From Candidatus Saccharibacteria bacterium QS_5_54_17 (GTDB taxonomy: Bacteria > Patescibacteriota > Saccharimonadia > QS-5-54-17), in NCBI GenBank assembly GCA_003022365.1, contig PXOU01000014.1:1-46675 (forward strand): a DNA stretch of 46,675 bases, written 5' to 3'. The notes beneath the pieces are model-generated. The model saw only the letters and a list, made by a program, of their open reading frames with translations, was not told the DNA's origin and made no database searches. Position 1 is the first letter of the stretch. Each line of letters opens with the position of its first letter. Positions 27,318 through 36,593 of the stretch are shown piece after piece. The position numbers and the translations under genes are program-made.

Positions 27318-29273
27318 ATGGGTAAGATTTTAGGAATTGACTTAGGAACTACCAATTCGGCCATGGCGATCATGGAGGGTGGTGACGCGACCGTCATTTC
27401 CAACGCGGAAGGCAATCGCACGACCCCCAGCGTCGTGGCTGTCAACAAAAACGGTGAACGGCTGGTCGGCCAGGTCGCCAAGCGCCAGGCAGTGGTTAAT
27501 TCGGAGAACACCATCCACGGCGTTAAGCGGTTGATCGGCCGAAAGTTCGACGATGAGGAAGTCCAGCGTGACGTCAAACTCATGCCGTATGAGATCAAAA
27601 AGGGTGAAGAAGGCGTCAAAGTTACCATGGGTGAAAAGGAGTATAGCCCGGAAGAGATCTCGGCTATGGTGCTGAAAAAGCTCAAGACCGACGCTGAGGA
27701 ATACGTGGGCGAGACCATCAATGAAGCGGTCATTACGGTACCGGCCTACTTCGATGACGCCCAGCGCCAGGCCACCAAGGATGCCGGCAAGATCGCCGGG
27801 TTTGAAGTGAAGCGGATCATCAACGAACCAACCGCGGCCGCGCTCGCCTACGGTCTTGATAAGCAGGAAGAAGAGAAGATCGCCGTATTCGATCTGGGCG
27901 GTGGTACGTTCGACATTTCCATCCTCGAGCTCGGCGATGGCGTATTCGAAGTCAAAAGTACGCACGGGGACACGCACCTGGGTGGTGAAGATTTCGACTT
28001 AACTATCATGAACCACCTCATAGAGGAATTCAAAAAGCAGGAAGGCATAGATGTCTCCGACGACAAAGCGGCCGTGCAACGACTCAAAGAAGCCGCCGAA
28101 AAGGCCAAAACCGAGCTGTCCAGCACCAAGGAGACCGACATCAATCTCCCCTTCCTGACGGCTGATTCGGAAGGCCCCAAACACTTTGAGTACAAACTGA
28201 CGCGCTCCAAACTGGAACAGCTGGTGGGCGATCTGATCGCCCGGACCGAGCAGCCATGCAAGGACGCGCTCAAGGACGCGGGCGTTAAGGCCGAGGATAT
28301 TAACCAGATCATTCTGGTCGGGGGTATGACCCGTATGCCGGCTGTCCAGGAGAAAGTGAAGGAGATATTTGGCAAAGACCCGCTCAAGGGCGTCAATCCC
28401 GATGAAGTGGTCGCGCTTGGGGCCGCCATCCAGGGTGGTGTGCTTGGCGGCGACGTCAAAGACGTATTGCTGCTAGACGTTACTCCCCTGTCGCTGGGCA
28501 TTGAAACCGAGGGCGGTATTTCCACTAAGTTGATTGAACGCAACACCACGATACCTACCAGCAAAAGCCAAACCTTCTCTACCGCCGCTGACAACCAGAA
28601 TTCGGTCGAAATCAATGTCCTCCAGGGTGAACGTGAAATGGCTGCTGATAACAAATCATTGGGGCGGTTCATTCTTGACGGAATCCCGCCGGCGCCGCGC
28701 GGTGTACCGCAGATCGAAGTCACCTTCAACATCGACGCCAACGGCATCCTCAACGTAAGCGCCAAGGATAAATCGTCCGGCAAGGAGCAATCGATTACCA
28801 TCGAGAACAGCGGCAACCTGGACGAGGAAGAAGTCGAGCAGATGCGGCAGGACGCCGAGGCGCACGCCGAAGAAGACAAGAAAAAGCGGGAAGTGGCCGA
28901 AGCCCGCAACCAGCTGGAAACCGCCATTTACACCGCCGAAAAACTCCAGTCCGATTACAAAGACCAGCTCTCCGAAGAAGATGGCAAAACCATCGATGAA
29001 GCGGTTAAAGAGGGCAGGGAAAAGTTGGAGTCGGATTTGAGTAAAGAAGACTTCGAGAATGCCGCCCAAGAGCTTTTGAACAAAGTGCAACCCATCGGTT
29101 CCAAGTTACATGAGAATGTCGAAGAAGAAGCCGAAGCAGAGGCGGAAAAAGCCGAAACAGAGGTTGAAGGCGGAACTACCGATTCCGATCAGACGCAAGA
29201 AGCGGAAGTTGTTGATGAGGAAAGCGATCAAGACAGCGAGACGGATAGCGACGATTCCTCCACCAAGAAGTAA
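27318..29273 (+). CDS. dnaK: Chaperone DnaK (Hsp70)
   Basis: 651 residues. The opening [52 protein letters not shown] and the linker region [17 protein letters not shown] are diagnostic. The C-terminal lid ends in a long acidic E/D/S-rich tail. DnaK refolds proteins with DnaJ and GrpE. The Shine-Dalgarno AAAGGAG is strong. Confidence 0.99.
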   Translation: MGKILGIDLGTTNSAMAIMEGGDATVISNAEGNRTTPSVVAVNKNGERLVGQVAKRQAVVNSENTIHGVKRLIGRKFDDEEVQRDVKLMPYEIKKGEEGVKVTMGEKEYSPEEISAMVLKKLKTDAEEYVGETINEAVITVPAYFDDAQRQATKDAGKIAGFEVKRIINEPTAAALAYGLDKQEEEKIAVFDLGGGTFDISILELGDGVFEVKSTHGDTHLGGEDFDLTIMNHLIEEFKKQEGIDVSDDKAAVQRLKEAAEKAKTELSSTKETDINLPFLTADSEGPKHFEYKLTRSKLEQLVGDLIARTEQPCKDALKDAGVKAEDINQIILVGGMTRMPAVQEKVKEIFGKDPLKGVNPDEVVALGAAIQGGVLGGDVKDVLLLDVTPLSLGIETEGGISTKLIERNTTIPTSKSQTFSTAADNQNSVEINVLQGEREMAADNKSLGRFILDGIPPAPRGVPQIEVTFNIDANGILNVSAKDKSSGKEQSITIENSGNLDEEEVEQMRQDAEAHAEEDKKKREVAEARNQLETAIYTAEKLQSDYKDQLSEEDGKTIDEAVKEGREKLESDLSKEDFENAAQELLNKVQPIGSKLHENVEEEAEAEAEKAETEVEGGTTDSDQTQEAEVVDEESDQDSETDSDDSSTKK

Positions 29274-29308
29274 CCGCTAAATGATAAAGAAGACAGCAAA
29301 GGAAGACT

Positions 29309-30427
29309 ATGGCCGCGGACCACTACCAAACGCTCGGTGTTAGCCGGGACGCCACCCAGGAGGAGATCAAAAAGGCGTACCGGAAGCTGGCCGTGCAATA
29401 TCATCCGGACAAAGAAGGGGGTGATGAGCAGAAATTCAAGGAAATCGGCGAAGCCTACGAAGTACTCGGTGATCCCCAGAAACGTCAGAGTTATGACCAG
29501 GTTGGGCACGAAGCCTACCAATCAGCGCAAAGTGCTGGTGGTCCCGGAGCTGACCCGTTCCAGGGGTTTGGCGGCTTTGGCGGCGGTCAACAGTTTGAAT
29601 TCGACCTTGGCGATATGGATCTGGGTGATATTTTCGGAAGCTTTTTTGGTGGCGGTGGCGGCCAGCGGACGAGCCGGCAGCAAGCTCAGCGTGGCCGTGA
29701 TGTAGAAGCCCGGGTCACGGTTGATTTCCAGGAAGCCGTGTTCGGGACTGAAGCAACCGTCAATCTTAACTTGGAAGATACCTGTTCCCGATGCGAAGGT
29801 TCTATGGCCGAGCCGGGCTCGAGTACCGAGACCTGTCAAACATGCGGTGGGCAAGGGCAGGTTGTCCAGGCCCAGCGTACGATGCTGGGGACCATCCAGC
29901 ATGCTACTGTTTGTCCCAGCTGCCATGGCCACGGCGAGAGACCCCAGAAGCCTTGTAGTCAATGCGGCGGTAAGGGCACCGAGCGAAGCAAACACTCCAT
30001 CAACGTCAAAATTCCGGCCGGTATTAGTGATGGTGCCACGATCCGTCTCCGCCAGCGAGGAGAAGCTCCCCTGGCGGGTGGCGGTGCCGGGAAAGGTGAC
30101 CTATATGTACACGTTTCCGTCCGGCCCAGCAAACAATTCACCCGGCAAGGGAAAGACATTGTGTCTGAAGCGACGATCGATATGATCGATGCCGCACTGG
30201 GAACTGAGATCAATGTCCCCACGGTAGACGGCAAAAAGAGACTCAAAATACCGGCCGGCACCCAGCATGGTCAAACCTTCCGTATATCCGGCAGCGGTGT
30301 TCCCCACGGCCGCGGCGATACGCGCGGCGACCATCTCGTCACCATCAATGTGTCAGTCCCCAAAAAACTTACGCGCAAGCAGAAAGAGTTACTCCAGGAG
30401 TTACGGAAACACCGGAAAAAGAAATAG
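29309..30427 (+). CDS. dnaJ: Co-chaperone DnaJ
   Basis: 372 residues: J domain with HPD at 32-34, a G/F-rich segment, four zinc-binding CxxC repeats (CSRCEGSM, CQTCGGQG, CPSCHGHG, CSQCGGKG, about 155-220) and the C-terminal substrate-binding domain. The first repeat lacks the last Gly of the CxxCxGxG motif but keeps both cysteines. It is the last gene of the heat-shock operon. Confidence 0.98.
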   Translation: MAADHYQTLGVSRDATQEEIKKAYRKLAVQYHPDKEGGDEQKFKEIGEAYEVLGDPQKRQSYDQVGHEAYQSAQSAGGPGADPFQGFGGFGGGQQFEFDLGDMDLGDIFGSFFGGGGGQRTSRQQAQRGRDVEARVTVDFQEAVFGTEATVNLNLEDTCSRCEGSMAEPGSSTETCQTCGGQGQVVQAQRTMLGTIQHATVCPSCHGHGERPQKPCSQCGGKGTERSKHSINVKIPAGISDGATIRLRQRGEAPLAGGGAGKGDLYVHVSVRPSKQFTRQGKDIVSEATIDMIDAALGTEINVPTVDGKKRLKIPAGTQHGQTFRISGSGVPHGRGDTRGDHLVTINVSVPKKLTRKQKELLQELRKHRKKK

Positions 30428-30657
30428 TATATCTATCGGTCAGAGTCTTCAACGGGAATCTCGAGGAAATAATAGAAGCCTGCCAAGACCAGTATCGTTA
30501 CCTCCGTGGTGGTCACGGCCAGAGCAACGGGGATAAAAATCCCTCCGTATTGCTCTACCCCCAGGGGAATTGTTAGAAATGGGTGAACATTCCGGCGGAT
30601 CGTGGTGCTTCCGGCGCGGATAGTGGTGCCGATCGATAAACAGTCAAAGGAGTTGTG

Positions 30658-31587
30658 ATGGCCGACAATCAACGAAACGGCTTGGTTTTGTTCAGTTTCC
30701 GGAAACACCCCAAGCGGTACTATGAAAAACTATTCGGGCGATTGAGCGAACGGGCGCCCGGGTACGGACTTAACCTCTACAAAGGTGCACTCAAAGATAT
30801 GCGGGTCTATATCGGCTCTGAAGATTTTCGCGTCCAAGAAAGCAGCAACGACATGGATGTAGCCGATTTTGATGTGGTGTATTTCGAGTTATGGTCGAAA
30901 TGTCCTCAGCAAGCGTTAGCCACCAGCACTTACCTTGACCTATGCCATGTTCCGTATTTGGGCCCTAACGTCCGGCGCATTCAACCGGATACCAAGCTGG
31001 GCGAATTGAGTCTTCTCAAAAAAGCTGGCCTACCGATTCCGGAAACGGTTTCAAGCAGCCACAAACAACTGCGGAAATGGTTTCGGGGGTCGGAGCCGGT
31101 TGCATTTCCGGTGGTCGCCAAGAACATTTCCGGCTACGGGGGAAAGATCAACTTCAAAGCACACTCCCGGGAGGAGTTATTCCAGGTTCTCGACGAGAAT
31201 CCTGAGGTGACTTTTGTGGTGCAAGCATATATACCCAGCGATCGGGATTATCGATTTCTGGTCATGGATGGTGAAGTACAGCTGGTGCTCGAACGCCAGG
31301 GGAATGATGATACCCATCTTAACAATACCTCCCGCGGCGCCCAAGCACACCTCGTGGATCCGGGTGCCTTCTCACAGAAGGTAGTAGACATGGTATTAAA
31401 CGGCGCGGCGGCGGTTGGCCGAAGAGAATTTGCCGGCGTGGACCTTATGTTTGATATGCATACTGGCCAGCCTTACGTTCTGGAAGTAAACAAAACGCCC
31501 GAGATAGAAATCGGTTCCCACAGCGAAGACAAGATGAGTGCTCTTTTGTCCTGTCTGGACCGACTGAGCAGAAAGGAAAACGCGTGA
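30658..31587 (+). CDS. RimK-like ATP-grasp ligase 1
   Basis: 309 residues. The ATP-grasp core includes PVVAKNISGYGGKINF near 160, FVVQAYIPSDRDYRFLVMDG near 195 and the metal-binding FAGVDLMFDMHTGQPYVLEVN near 260-280 (E-x-N-K-T-P). The N-terminal domain is not that of canonical RimK but resembles the next gene's product, so the two are paralogs. ATP-grasp ligases join amino acids to carboxylates. The Shine-Dalgarno AAAGGAG leads the ATG at 30658; the next gene overlaps by four bases. The substrate is unknown. Confidence 0.85.
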   Translation: MADNQRNGLVLFSFRKHPKRYYEKLFGRLSERAPGYGLNLYKGALKDMRVYIGSEDFRVQESSNDMDVADFDVVYFELWSKCPQQALATSTYLDLCHVPYLGPNVRRIQPDTKLGELSLLKKAGLPIPETVSSSHKQLRKWFRGSEPVAFPVVAKNISGYGGKINFKAHSREELFQVLDENPEVTFVVQAYIPSDRDYRFLVMDGEVQLVLERQGNDDTHLNNTSRGAQAHLVDPGAFSQKVVDMVLNGAAAVGRREFAGVDLMFDMHTGQPYVLEVNKTPEIEIGSHSEDKMSALLSCLDRLSRKENA

Positions 31588-32921
31588 GGAGTACCACCCA
31601 AGTTCTGATACTTGTCAATCATAAGCCCAAAGACAAAGACCATAGCTTAAACTATGGTGAATTCCGGAGACAGGTCCAGCAACAAGTCGGGGAGAATGTC
31701 GACATTACTGTGGCAGGCCTTAAGGAGTTCCGGTTCGATATCGGAGTAGCAGACACCAAAATCTGTATCCCTGAGCGTGATGTCGACGTTCGTGATTTTA
31801 ATCTCGTGGTGTTTCGCTTGTGGTCTCAACAACCGGAGCGCGCAGCGGCCATGACGTACTACCTGCGCCAGGAAGGAATAGAATATGTCGACTCTTCGAC
31901 GGCAGCAGGCCGCGGGTCAAAAGCGGCTCAGGCTATGGCGCGGTGGCTTGCCGGAGTCCCGGTTCCACGCAGCGTTTTTGCCAGGAACGCCCAATTGCGC
32001 CAATATATGGAAGATCCCAATGCGGAACTCACCTTCCCTTGTGTGTTGAAAAGCGTATCCGGCAGAAAGGGGCGGGATAACTACCTTGCCCGGGATATCA
32101 CGCAGATGAGAGATGTATTAGACCGGAACCCGGATGTGGACTTCATGCTGCAGCAATACATACCCCATGACGGAGATTATAGATTTATCGTGTTCGGTCG
32201 GTTTATCCGGTCCGTCATCCATCGCAGAGCTAATGCTCACACGCACCTGTCTAACACCAGCCAAGGCGGAGACGCGGAACTCCGTGAAGCTAAAGATTTC
32301 TCGAAGAACGTGCGCCACGATGTCTTACGGGTGGCCTCCATGGAAGGCATACAAATGGCCGGTGTCGACGTTATGTTCGATCAAGACACCGGCCGCCACT
32401 ATATACTGGAAGTCAACCGTTCCCCCCAAATTTTGACTGGCGCCTTTCCAGATGAAAAATTAGCCGCCTTTGGGAGATTCCTAAAGAACCACGCCGTTCG
32501 CACCCGCAAACCGCGCAAAACCATTGGCCGCCATGTCCCGGTCATGTTGCCCACACTCAGTAATCTGAGCCTGACCAGCAAGGTTGACACTGGTGCCTAC
32601 CGGAACGCTTTGCATGCTGAGGACATCCGGGAGAAAAATCAAAATGGTGTGCCAACTTTGTTTTTCAGCGTCCCCTTAATGGACGGCACAGTCAGTCAGC
32701 ACTCCACGACCCAATTCAAGTCGACCAAGGTGAAGCAAAGTGGCAGCGGAAAAGAAAAACGATACTTTATATATGCCGATGTACGCATCGATGGCCGGGA
32801 CTATTCGACCGTATTTACCTTAACTGACCGAAAATCGATGAAGTATCCCCTATTGTTGGGGCGAAAGTTACTCCGGCATAATTTTGTAGTTGATGTTAGT
32901 ATAACCGAAGGAGTATTTTGA
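31584..32921 (+). CDS. RimK-like ATP-grasp ligase 2 fused to a retropepsin-like protease domain
   Basis: 445 residues, GTG start overlapping the previous stop. Residues about 1-300 form an ATP-grasp ligase (VLKSVSGRKGRDNY, MLQQYIPHDGDYRFIV, MAGVDVMFDQDTGRHYILEVN). Residues about 310-445 match the RimB / 'ATP-dependent zinc protease' family (PF05618-type): LTSKVDTGAYRNALHAEDI with the active-site-like D335-T-G-A, and KYPLLLGRKLLRHNFVVDV near the end. Such proteases usually are separate genes near rimK. The fusion suggests one enzyme that both extends and trims a peptide tag. Confidence 0.85.
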   Translation: MRSTTQVLILVNHKPKDKDHSLNYGEFRRQVQQQVGENVDITVAGLKEFRFDIGVADTKICIPERDVDVRDFNLVVFRLWSQQPERAAAMTYYLRQEGIEYVDSSTAAGRGSKAAQAMARWLAGVPVPRSVFARNAQLRQYMEDPNAELTFPCVLKSVSGRKGRDNYLARDITQMRDVLDRNPDVDFMLQQYIPHDGDYRFIVFGRFIRSVIHRRANAHTHLSNTSQGGDAELREAKDFSKNVRHDVLRVASMEGIQMAGVDVMFDQDTGRHYILEVNRSPQILTGAFPDEKLAAFGRFLKNHAVRTRKPRKTIGRHVPVMLPTLSNLSLTSKVDTGAYRNALHAEDIREKNQNGVPTLFFSVPLMDGTVSQHSTTQFKSTKVKQSGSGKEKRYFIYADVRIDGRDYSTVFTLTDRKSMKYPLLLGRKLLRHNFVVDVSITEGVF

Positions 32922-33013
32922 AACAGGAATTCCCAGGGTGGGCTGAGAATATCTGATTATAGGTAGCCAGGTACAGCAAACATCACCTGCCAATCGACCA
33001 GTCAGGAGTCGTA

Positions 33014-33937
33014 ATGCAAATAGCAATTTTGTCCAAAGGATCGAGCAATCCCAAGAAACGCAGGCTCTACACGGCAAGACGTTTAGCCGAAGCTGCCCAG
33101 GAGCGTGGGCACACCCCGAAACTTTTGAGTCACACGCGTTGCTATATGGGTATGAAACAGGGCATTCCGAATGTACATTATCGCGGACGTGAATTACCCA
33201 GAATTGATGCGATTATCCCCCGTCTCGGCCCCTCGGACATCAATTACGGTTCAGCTATCGTGCGCCAGTTCGAAATGCGGGACGTATATAGTTTGACCCG
33301 ATCAATCGCCCTGGTGCGCTCACGTGACAAATTACGTAGTTTGCAATTACTCTCCCGAGCAGAAATCGACATTCCCAAAACAGCTATCGCCAACCAAGCG
33401 ACAGATATCAACGATTTAGTCGAGCTAGTCGGTGGTCCACCCTTGATCGTCAAGTTAGTGGAGAGCACGCACGGGCAGGGAGTTGTGATTGCTGAGACCA
33501 AAAAAGCAGCCAAATCGGTTATACAGGCGTTCTACAGTATTAATCAACCCATTCTGGTACAAGAGTTTATCGAAGAAGCGGGCGGTGCCGATATTCGCGC
33601 AGTCGTGGTCGGCGGCCGGGTAGTAGGAGCCATGGAGCGGCAAGGATTACATGAAGAATTCCGTTCCAATATTCATCAAGGTGGTTCGGGCAGTAAAGTT
33701 AAGTTGGACCGTGAAGAGCGGCGGATCGCCATAAAGGCAACCAAGCAACTTGGTTTGGATGTAGCTGGAGTAGACTTGGTCCGCTCCGAACGCGGTCCGT
33801 TGGTCATCGAAGTCAATCCCTCTCCCGGACTAGAGGGAATTGAAACCGCCACGGGGCGTGATATCGCCAGTAAAATCATCCACTATGTAGAGATCAATGC
33901 CGGACGGAAGCCCAAAAAAGATAAAGTCGGCGCCTAA
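33014..33937 (+). CDS. rimK: RimK alpha-L-glutamate ligase
   Basis: 307 residues and close to canonical RimK: MQIAILSKGSSNPKKRRLYTARRLAEAAQ, IDAIIPRLGPSDINYGSAIVRQFE, the ATP-grasp LIVKLVESTHGQGVVIAE, IEEAGGADIRAVVVGGRVVGAM and AGVDLVRSERGPLVIEVNPSPGLEGIE. In E. coli RimK adds glutamates to the C-terminus of ribosomal protein S6. Here it is the third ATP-grasp gene in a row. The Shine-Dalgarno CAGGAG precedes the ATG. Confidence 0.9.
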   Translation: MQIAILSKGSSNPKKRRLYTARRLAEAAQERGHTPKLLSHTRCYMGMKQGIPNVHYRGRELPRIDAIIPRLGPSDINYGSAIVRQFEMRDVYSLTRSIALVRSRDKLRSLQLLSRAEIDIPKTAIANQATDINDLVELVGGPPLIVKLVESTHGQGVVIAETKKAAKSVIQAFYSINQPILVQEFIEEAGGADIRAVVVGGRVVGAMERQGLHEEFRSNIHQGGSGSKVKLDREERRIAIKATKQLGLDVAGVDLVRSERGPLVIEVNPSPGLEGIETATGRDIASKIIHYVEINAGRKPKKDKVGA

Positions 33938-34382
33938 ACGGTGGTTCGTTTTGGCCGGGATATGCGTGGTGGTTGCGGCCGGTGTTTACGGTGTCTGGCC
34001 CTCAGGCGATTCTTCCGCTGAACCGTCCCGGGTTCGGATTAATAGCGCAACGGTGCAAGTAGCATTGGCCGATACGCCCCGTGAGCGCACCCAAGGGCTG
34101 TCCGGTCGTCAATCACTCGCCGACAACCATGGCATGTTATTCATATTCCCTGAGCCCGGCAGGCCCGATTTTCATATGAAGGACATGCAATTTTGTATCG
34201 ACATCATTTGGCTGGATCAGCACCGCACCGTCGTCGATATTACCTCCACCATATGCCCCGAAACAATTCCCAACACGTATTCACCGCGACAGCCGGCTCA
34301 ATACGTGCTCGAGGTACCCGCCGGCTTCAGCAGCGGGCAAAATATCTCGGTTGGCGACTCCGCTCGGTTCGACATCGAATAA
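33897..34382 (+). CDS. DUF192 protein, membrane-anchored
   Basis: 161 residues: an N-terminal membrane anchor (WFVLAGICVVVAAGVYGVW) and a DUF192 domain (VALADTPRERTQGLSGRQSL, GMLFIFPEPGRPDFHMKDM, CIDIIWLD, and the closing YVLEVPAGF). The family is widespread, secreted or lipid-anchored, and of unknown activity. It overlaps the end of rimK by 41 bp in another frame, so it belongs to the same transcript. Confidence 0.88.
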   Translation: MPDGSPKKIKSAPKRWFVLAGICVVVAAGVYGVWPSGDSSAEPSRVRINSATVQVALADTPRERTQGLSGRQSLADNHGMLFIFPEPGRPDFHMKDMQFCIDIIWLDQHRTVVDITSTICPETIPNTYSPRQPAQYVLEVPAGFSSGQNISVGDSARFDIE

Positions 34383-34409
34383 CTCGTCGCCGGTTGTGGT
34401 AAAAATTTC

Positions 34410-34435
34410 ACCACTATAACCACAAGTGGTATGAT
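34410..34435 (+). promoter_or_regulatory. Leaderless promoter with inverted-repeat operator
   Basis: ACCACT and AGTGGT (34410-34415 and 34425-34430) form an inverted repeat that touches the -10 box TATGAT (34430-34435). Six bases later comes the ATG at 34442. A repressor site is likely, its regulator unknown. Confidence 0.45.
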
Positions 34436-34441
34436 TACCGT

Positions 34442-34945
34442 ATGGACATCGACCTTACGCTTGCGCTTTCAGTTCTGGTGCTGAGCGCGCTTATCCTGCA
34501 TTACAAAAGCCACGTCAAGTTCGTGGCAATGGGGGCATTCGTGGGGTTTGTGCTCTTGGACGTTATCCCCATTCAGGGCAGCATTACTAACCCGGTACTT
34601 TTGAGTCTGGCCCAAATCGCCATCTTGCTTTTGCCGGCGGTGGTGCTTGGCATCAACCACACCGTGGACAAACGCAAAGGCAGCCTGCTCTGGACCGCGG
34701 CGTTCGTGCTCGTTTTCACCCTGTTTTTTCTTTCCAGTTTAGTGCAATTTCTCCCGGGTATGGTGCAGACGTTGATACGTGAGCAATCCGTCATCGGGTG
34801 GCGGATACTCAGCTACTTCCAATGGTACACGCTGGCGGCAGCGGTGTTGCTGCTCGCCGATAGCATTCCGCACCGCCATCATGTCGAAAAGGAAAAGAAG
34901 AAAAAGAAATCTTCCGGCAAAAAAGGATCCACGGATTCCCCTTAA
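34442..34945 (+). CDS. Hypothetical polytopic membrane protein
   Basis: 167 residues with about four or five membrane helices (LALSVLVLSALILHY, VAMGAFVGFVLLDVIP, LAQIAILLLPAVVLGI, LLWTAAFVLVFTLFFLSSLV, WYTLAAAVLLLADSI) and a very basic cytoplasmic tail (EKEKKKKKSSGKK). No family recognised. The start is set by TATGAT six bases upstream and no Shine-Dalgarno is present. Confidence 0.75.
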   Translation: MDIDLTLALSVLVLSALILHYKSHVKFVAMGAFVGFVLLDVIPIQGSITNPVLLSLAQIAILLLPAVVLGINHTVDKRKGSLLWTAAFVLVFTLFFLSSLVQFLPGMVQTLIREQSVIGWRILSYFQWYTLAAAVLLLADSIPHRHHVEKEKKKKKSSGKKGSTDSP

Positions 34946-34959
34946 TAGTTGCCAATTTT

Positions 34960-35109
34960 CTAAGCTCTATTTGTGATCCGAACACCCTTCCGGAAAGGGT
35001 AGACTGGGATCATGAAGCAGCATCACACCAAACTTACTCCCGCGGAACGGGACAAACTGGCCCTCTCCCGCGCCCAAGGCGGGTGGTCGGATCGAAAGTC
35101 GAATGTAGG
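34960..35109 (+). mobile_element. IS30-derived miniature element (MITE)
   Basis: About 150 bp. It holds the 5' end of an IS30 transposase gene (ATG 35012, MKQHHTKLTPAERDKLALSR) joined out of frame to the 3' end that also closes the IS at 77-99 (23 identical bases, 35087-35109). The left edge (34960-34981, ending GATCCGA) is an imperfect inverted repeat of the right edge (starting TCGGATC), about 15 of 22 positions. It is therefore an internal-deletion derivative that could be moved by an intact IS30 elsewhere. Confidence 0.75.
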
Positions 35110-35118
35110 TTTCCTGTT

Positions 35119-35162
35119 TCAGCAACAGTCCCGTGATATAATAAAACGCGCCTTATAATCCT
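35119..35162 (+). promoter_or_regulatory. Promoter block of tRNA-Lys(TTT)
   Basis: Contains TATAAT at 35137-35142. The 63 bases 35119-35181, covering this block and the tRNA 5' part, are identical to 44479-44541 before tRNA-Lys(CTT). Confidence 0.65.
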
Positions 35163-35238
35163 GGGCCTGTAGCTCAGTTGGCAGAGCAGTGGCCTTTTAA
35201 GCCATGTGCCGTGGGTTCGAATCCCACCAGGCCCTCCA
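35163..35238 (+). tRNA. tRNA-Lys (TTT)
   Basis: Acceptor GGGCCTG/CAGGCCC, anticodon arm GTGGC-CTTTTAA-GCCAT, T arm GTGGG/CCCAC, encoded CCA. The 3' end plus flank reads ATCCCACCAGGCCC..CCATGCTAC without interruption, the 'empty site' of element B at 44602. Confidence 0.95.
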
Positions 35239-35320
35239 TGCTACTTCGCCAAGGCTTCCTAGAATGAGTTTTTATGCTGGGTGGGTGCGTTCCCAATGGT
35301 TTTCATACTAAAATAAAGGC

Positions 35321-36562
35321 ATGTTGCAATTACCGGATACCGAGAAACCCTTCTGGCGGGAAGCCTATCCGGCATCCGTATACCCTGAATTAACCGAAGA
35401 TATCAGTGTTGATGTGGCGGTAGTTGGGGCAGGGATTACCGGCTTAACTTCCGCCTATTTATTAAAACAGGCCGGATATACGGTTGCCGTGCTGGAAAAG
35501 GACACCGTTGGAGCCGGCACGACCGGCCGGACTACCGGTAAAGTAACGTCCCAGCACGAATTGAATTATTACGATCTTGGAAACCGGCTTGGCCAGGAAA
35601 CAGCCAGAGTCTATGCAGCAGCCAATAATGCTGCCGTGGAGCAAGTGGCCAGTATCATCGAGAAAGAGCAGATCGAGTGTGATTGGCAGCGGGATGATAA
35701 CTATATTTTTACAGATGACGGGAAGAAAGTAGGAACCCTCACACAAGAAGCCAAAGTCGCTGCTGATCTGGGTTTGCCGGCAACCCTGGAGAGTGACTCA
35801 CCCTTGCCATTTAAAACCAAAGTCGCGCTCAGGTTCGCCAATCAAGGTAAGTTTCATGCCCAAAAATACCTTTCAGGGCTAGCCGAAGCGGTTAATGGAG
35901 ACGGAAGCTTTGTTTTTGAAAATAGCAAAGCTGCCGGCTTTAAGGATGGAGTGCCCGCCCGAGTCAAAACTGAAAAAGCTTCCGTTGCGGCTGATCATGT
36001 GATTATTGCTTCTCATATACCCACCTTCCCTTTACTGGCGCGTGGCAGTTATGCCCTACTCGAGTACCCGACGGAATCTTTCGCTATCGCCGGGAAGATA
36101 GATAGTAGTCTTGATGGCATGTATATATCACCTGATAAAAATCATCATTCCATACAGCCGATTAAAGTAAACGGAGAAAACATGTTATTAATCGTCGGTG
36201 CCGGCGGTAATATACCCGGTTTGGGCGGCAGTCGAAAGGCTCGTTTCCGAGAGTTAGCCGATTACGGCGAAAAATGGTTGGGTATGACAACGATTACACA
36301 CTGTTGGTCCGATATGGATTACATCGCCTACGACGAAGTGCCTTTGATCGGTAAACTTTATCCGTGGTCGAGGCGGCTCTACACGGCCACGGGTTTTAAA
36401 AAGTGGGGACTTTCGGGCGGTACGGCGGCCGCCATGATTCTGAGTGACGTAATAAGCGGAAAAGAAAATCCATGGGCTTCTACTTTTGACTCGACCCGTT
36501 TCAGGCCTATTACCTCTATTCCGAGACGGGTAATTCGACATATAAAAAACAAATTCCAGTAA
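35321..36562 (+). CDS. FAD-dependent oxidoreductase (DAO family)
   Basis: 413 residues. The Rossmann motif VAVVGAGITGLTSAYLL at 32-48 with the acidic end of strand two (VLEKDTVGAGTTGRTTGKVTSQHE) identifies a DAO/glycine-oxidase type flavoenzyme. The C-terminal LYTATGFKKWGLSGGTAAAMILSDVISG is the usual second FAD-binding part. Relatives often carry a Rieske domain after this; it is absent. Substrate unknown. TAAAAT ends six bases before the ATG. Base composition is A+T richer than neighbouring housekeeping genes, so transfer is possible. Confidence 0.88.
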   Translation: MLQLPDTEKPFWREAYPASVYPELTEDISVDVAVVGAGITGLTSAYLLKQAGYTVAVLEKDTVGAGTTGRTTGKVTSQHELNYYDLGNRLGQETARVYAAANNAAVEQVASIIEKEQIECDWQRDDNYIFTDDGKKVGTLTQEAKVAADLGLPATLESDSPLPFKTKVALRFANQGKFHAQKYLSGLAEAVNGDGSFVFENSKAAGFKDGVPARVKTEKASVAADHVIIASHIPTFPLLARGSYALLEYPTESFAIAGKIDSSLDGMYISPDKNHHSIQPIKVNGENMLLIVGAGGNIPGLGGSRKARFRELADYGEKWLGMTTITHCWSDMDYIAYDEVPLIGKLYPWSRRLYTATGFKKWGLSGGTAAAMILSDVISGKENPWASTFDSTRFRPITSIPRRVIRHIKNKFQ

Positions 36563-36593
36563 GAGATAGCAATATCTTTGTTACCATAATCGT

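Noticed and set aside
27848-28927. Long open frame (359 codons) antisense to dnaK
   Set aside because: It is a low-complexity Ser-rich mirror of a conserved gene on the plus strand, with no start signal of its own; similar mirrors exist in ftsH, rny and recA.
30433-30657. Small minus-strand membrane-like frame downstream of dnaJ
   Set aside because: It contains a hydrophobic stretch but no in-frame start with promoter or Shine-Dalgarno in the gap, and its upstream part lies inside the ATP-grasp gene; I report no gene for the 230-bp gap.
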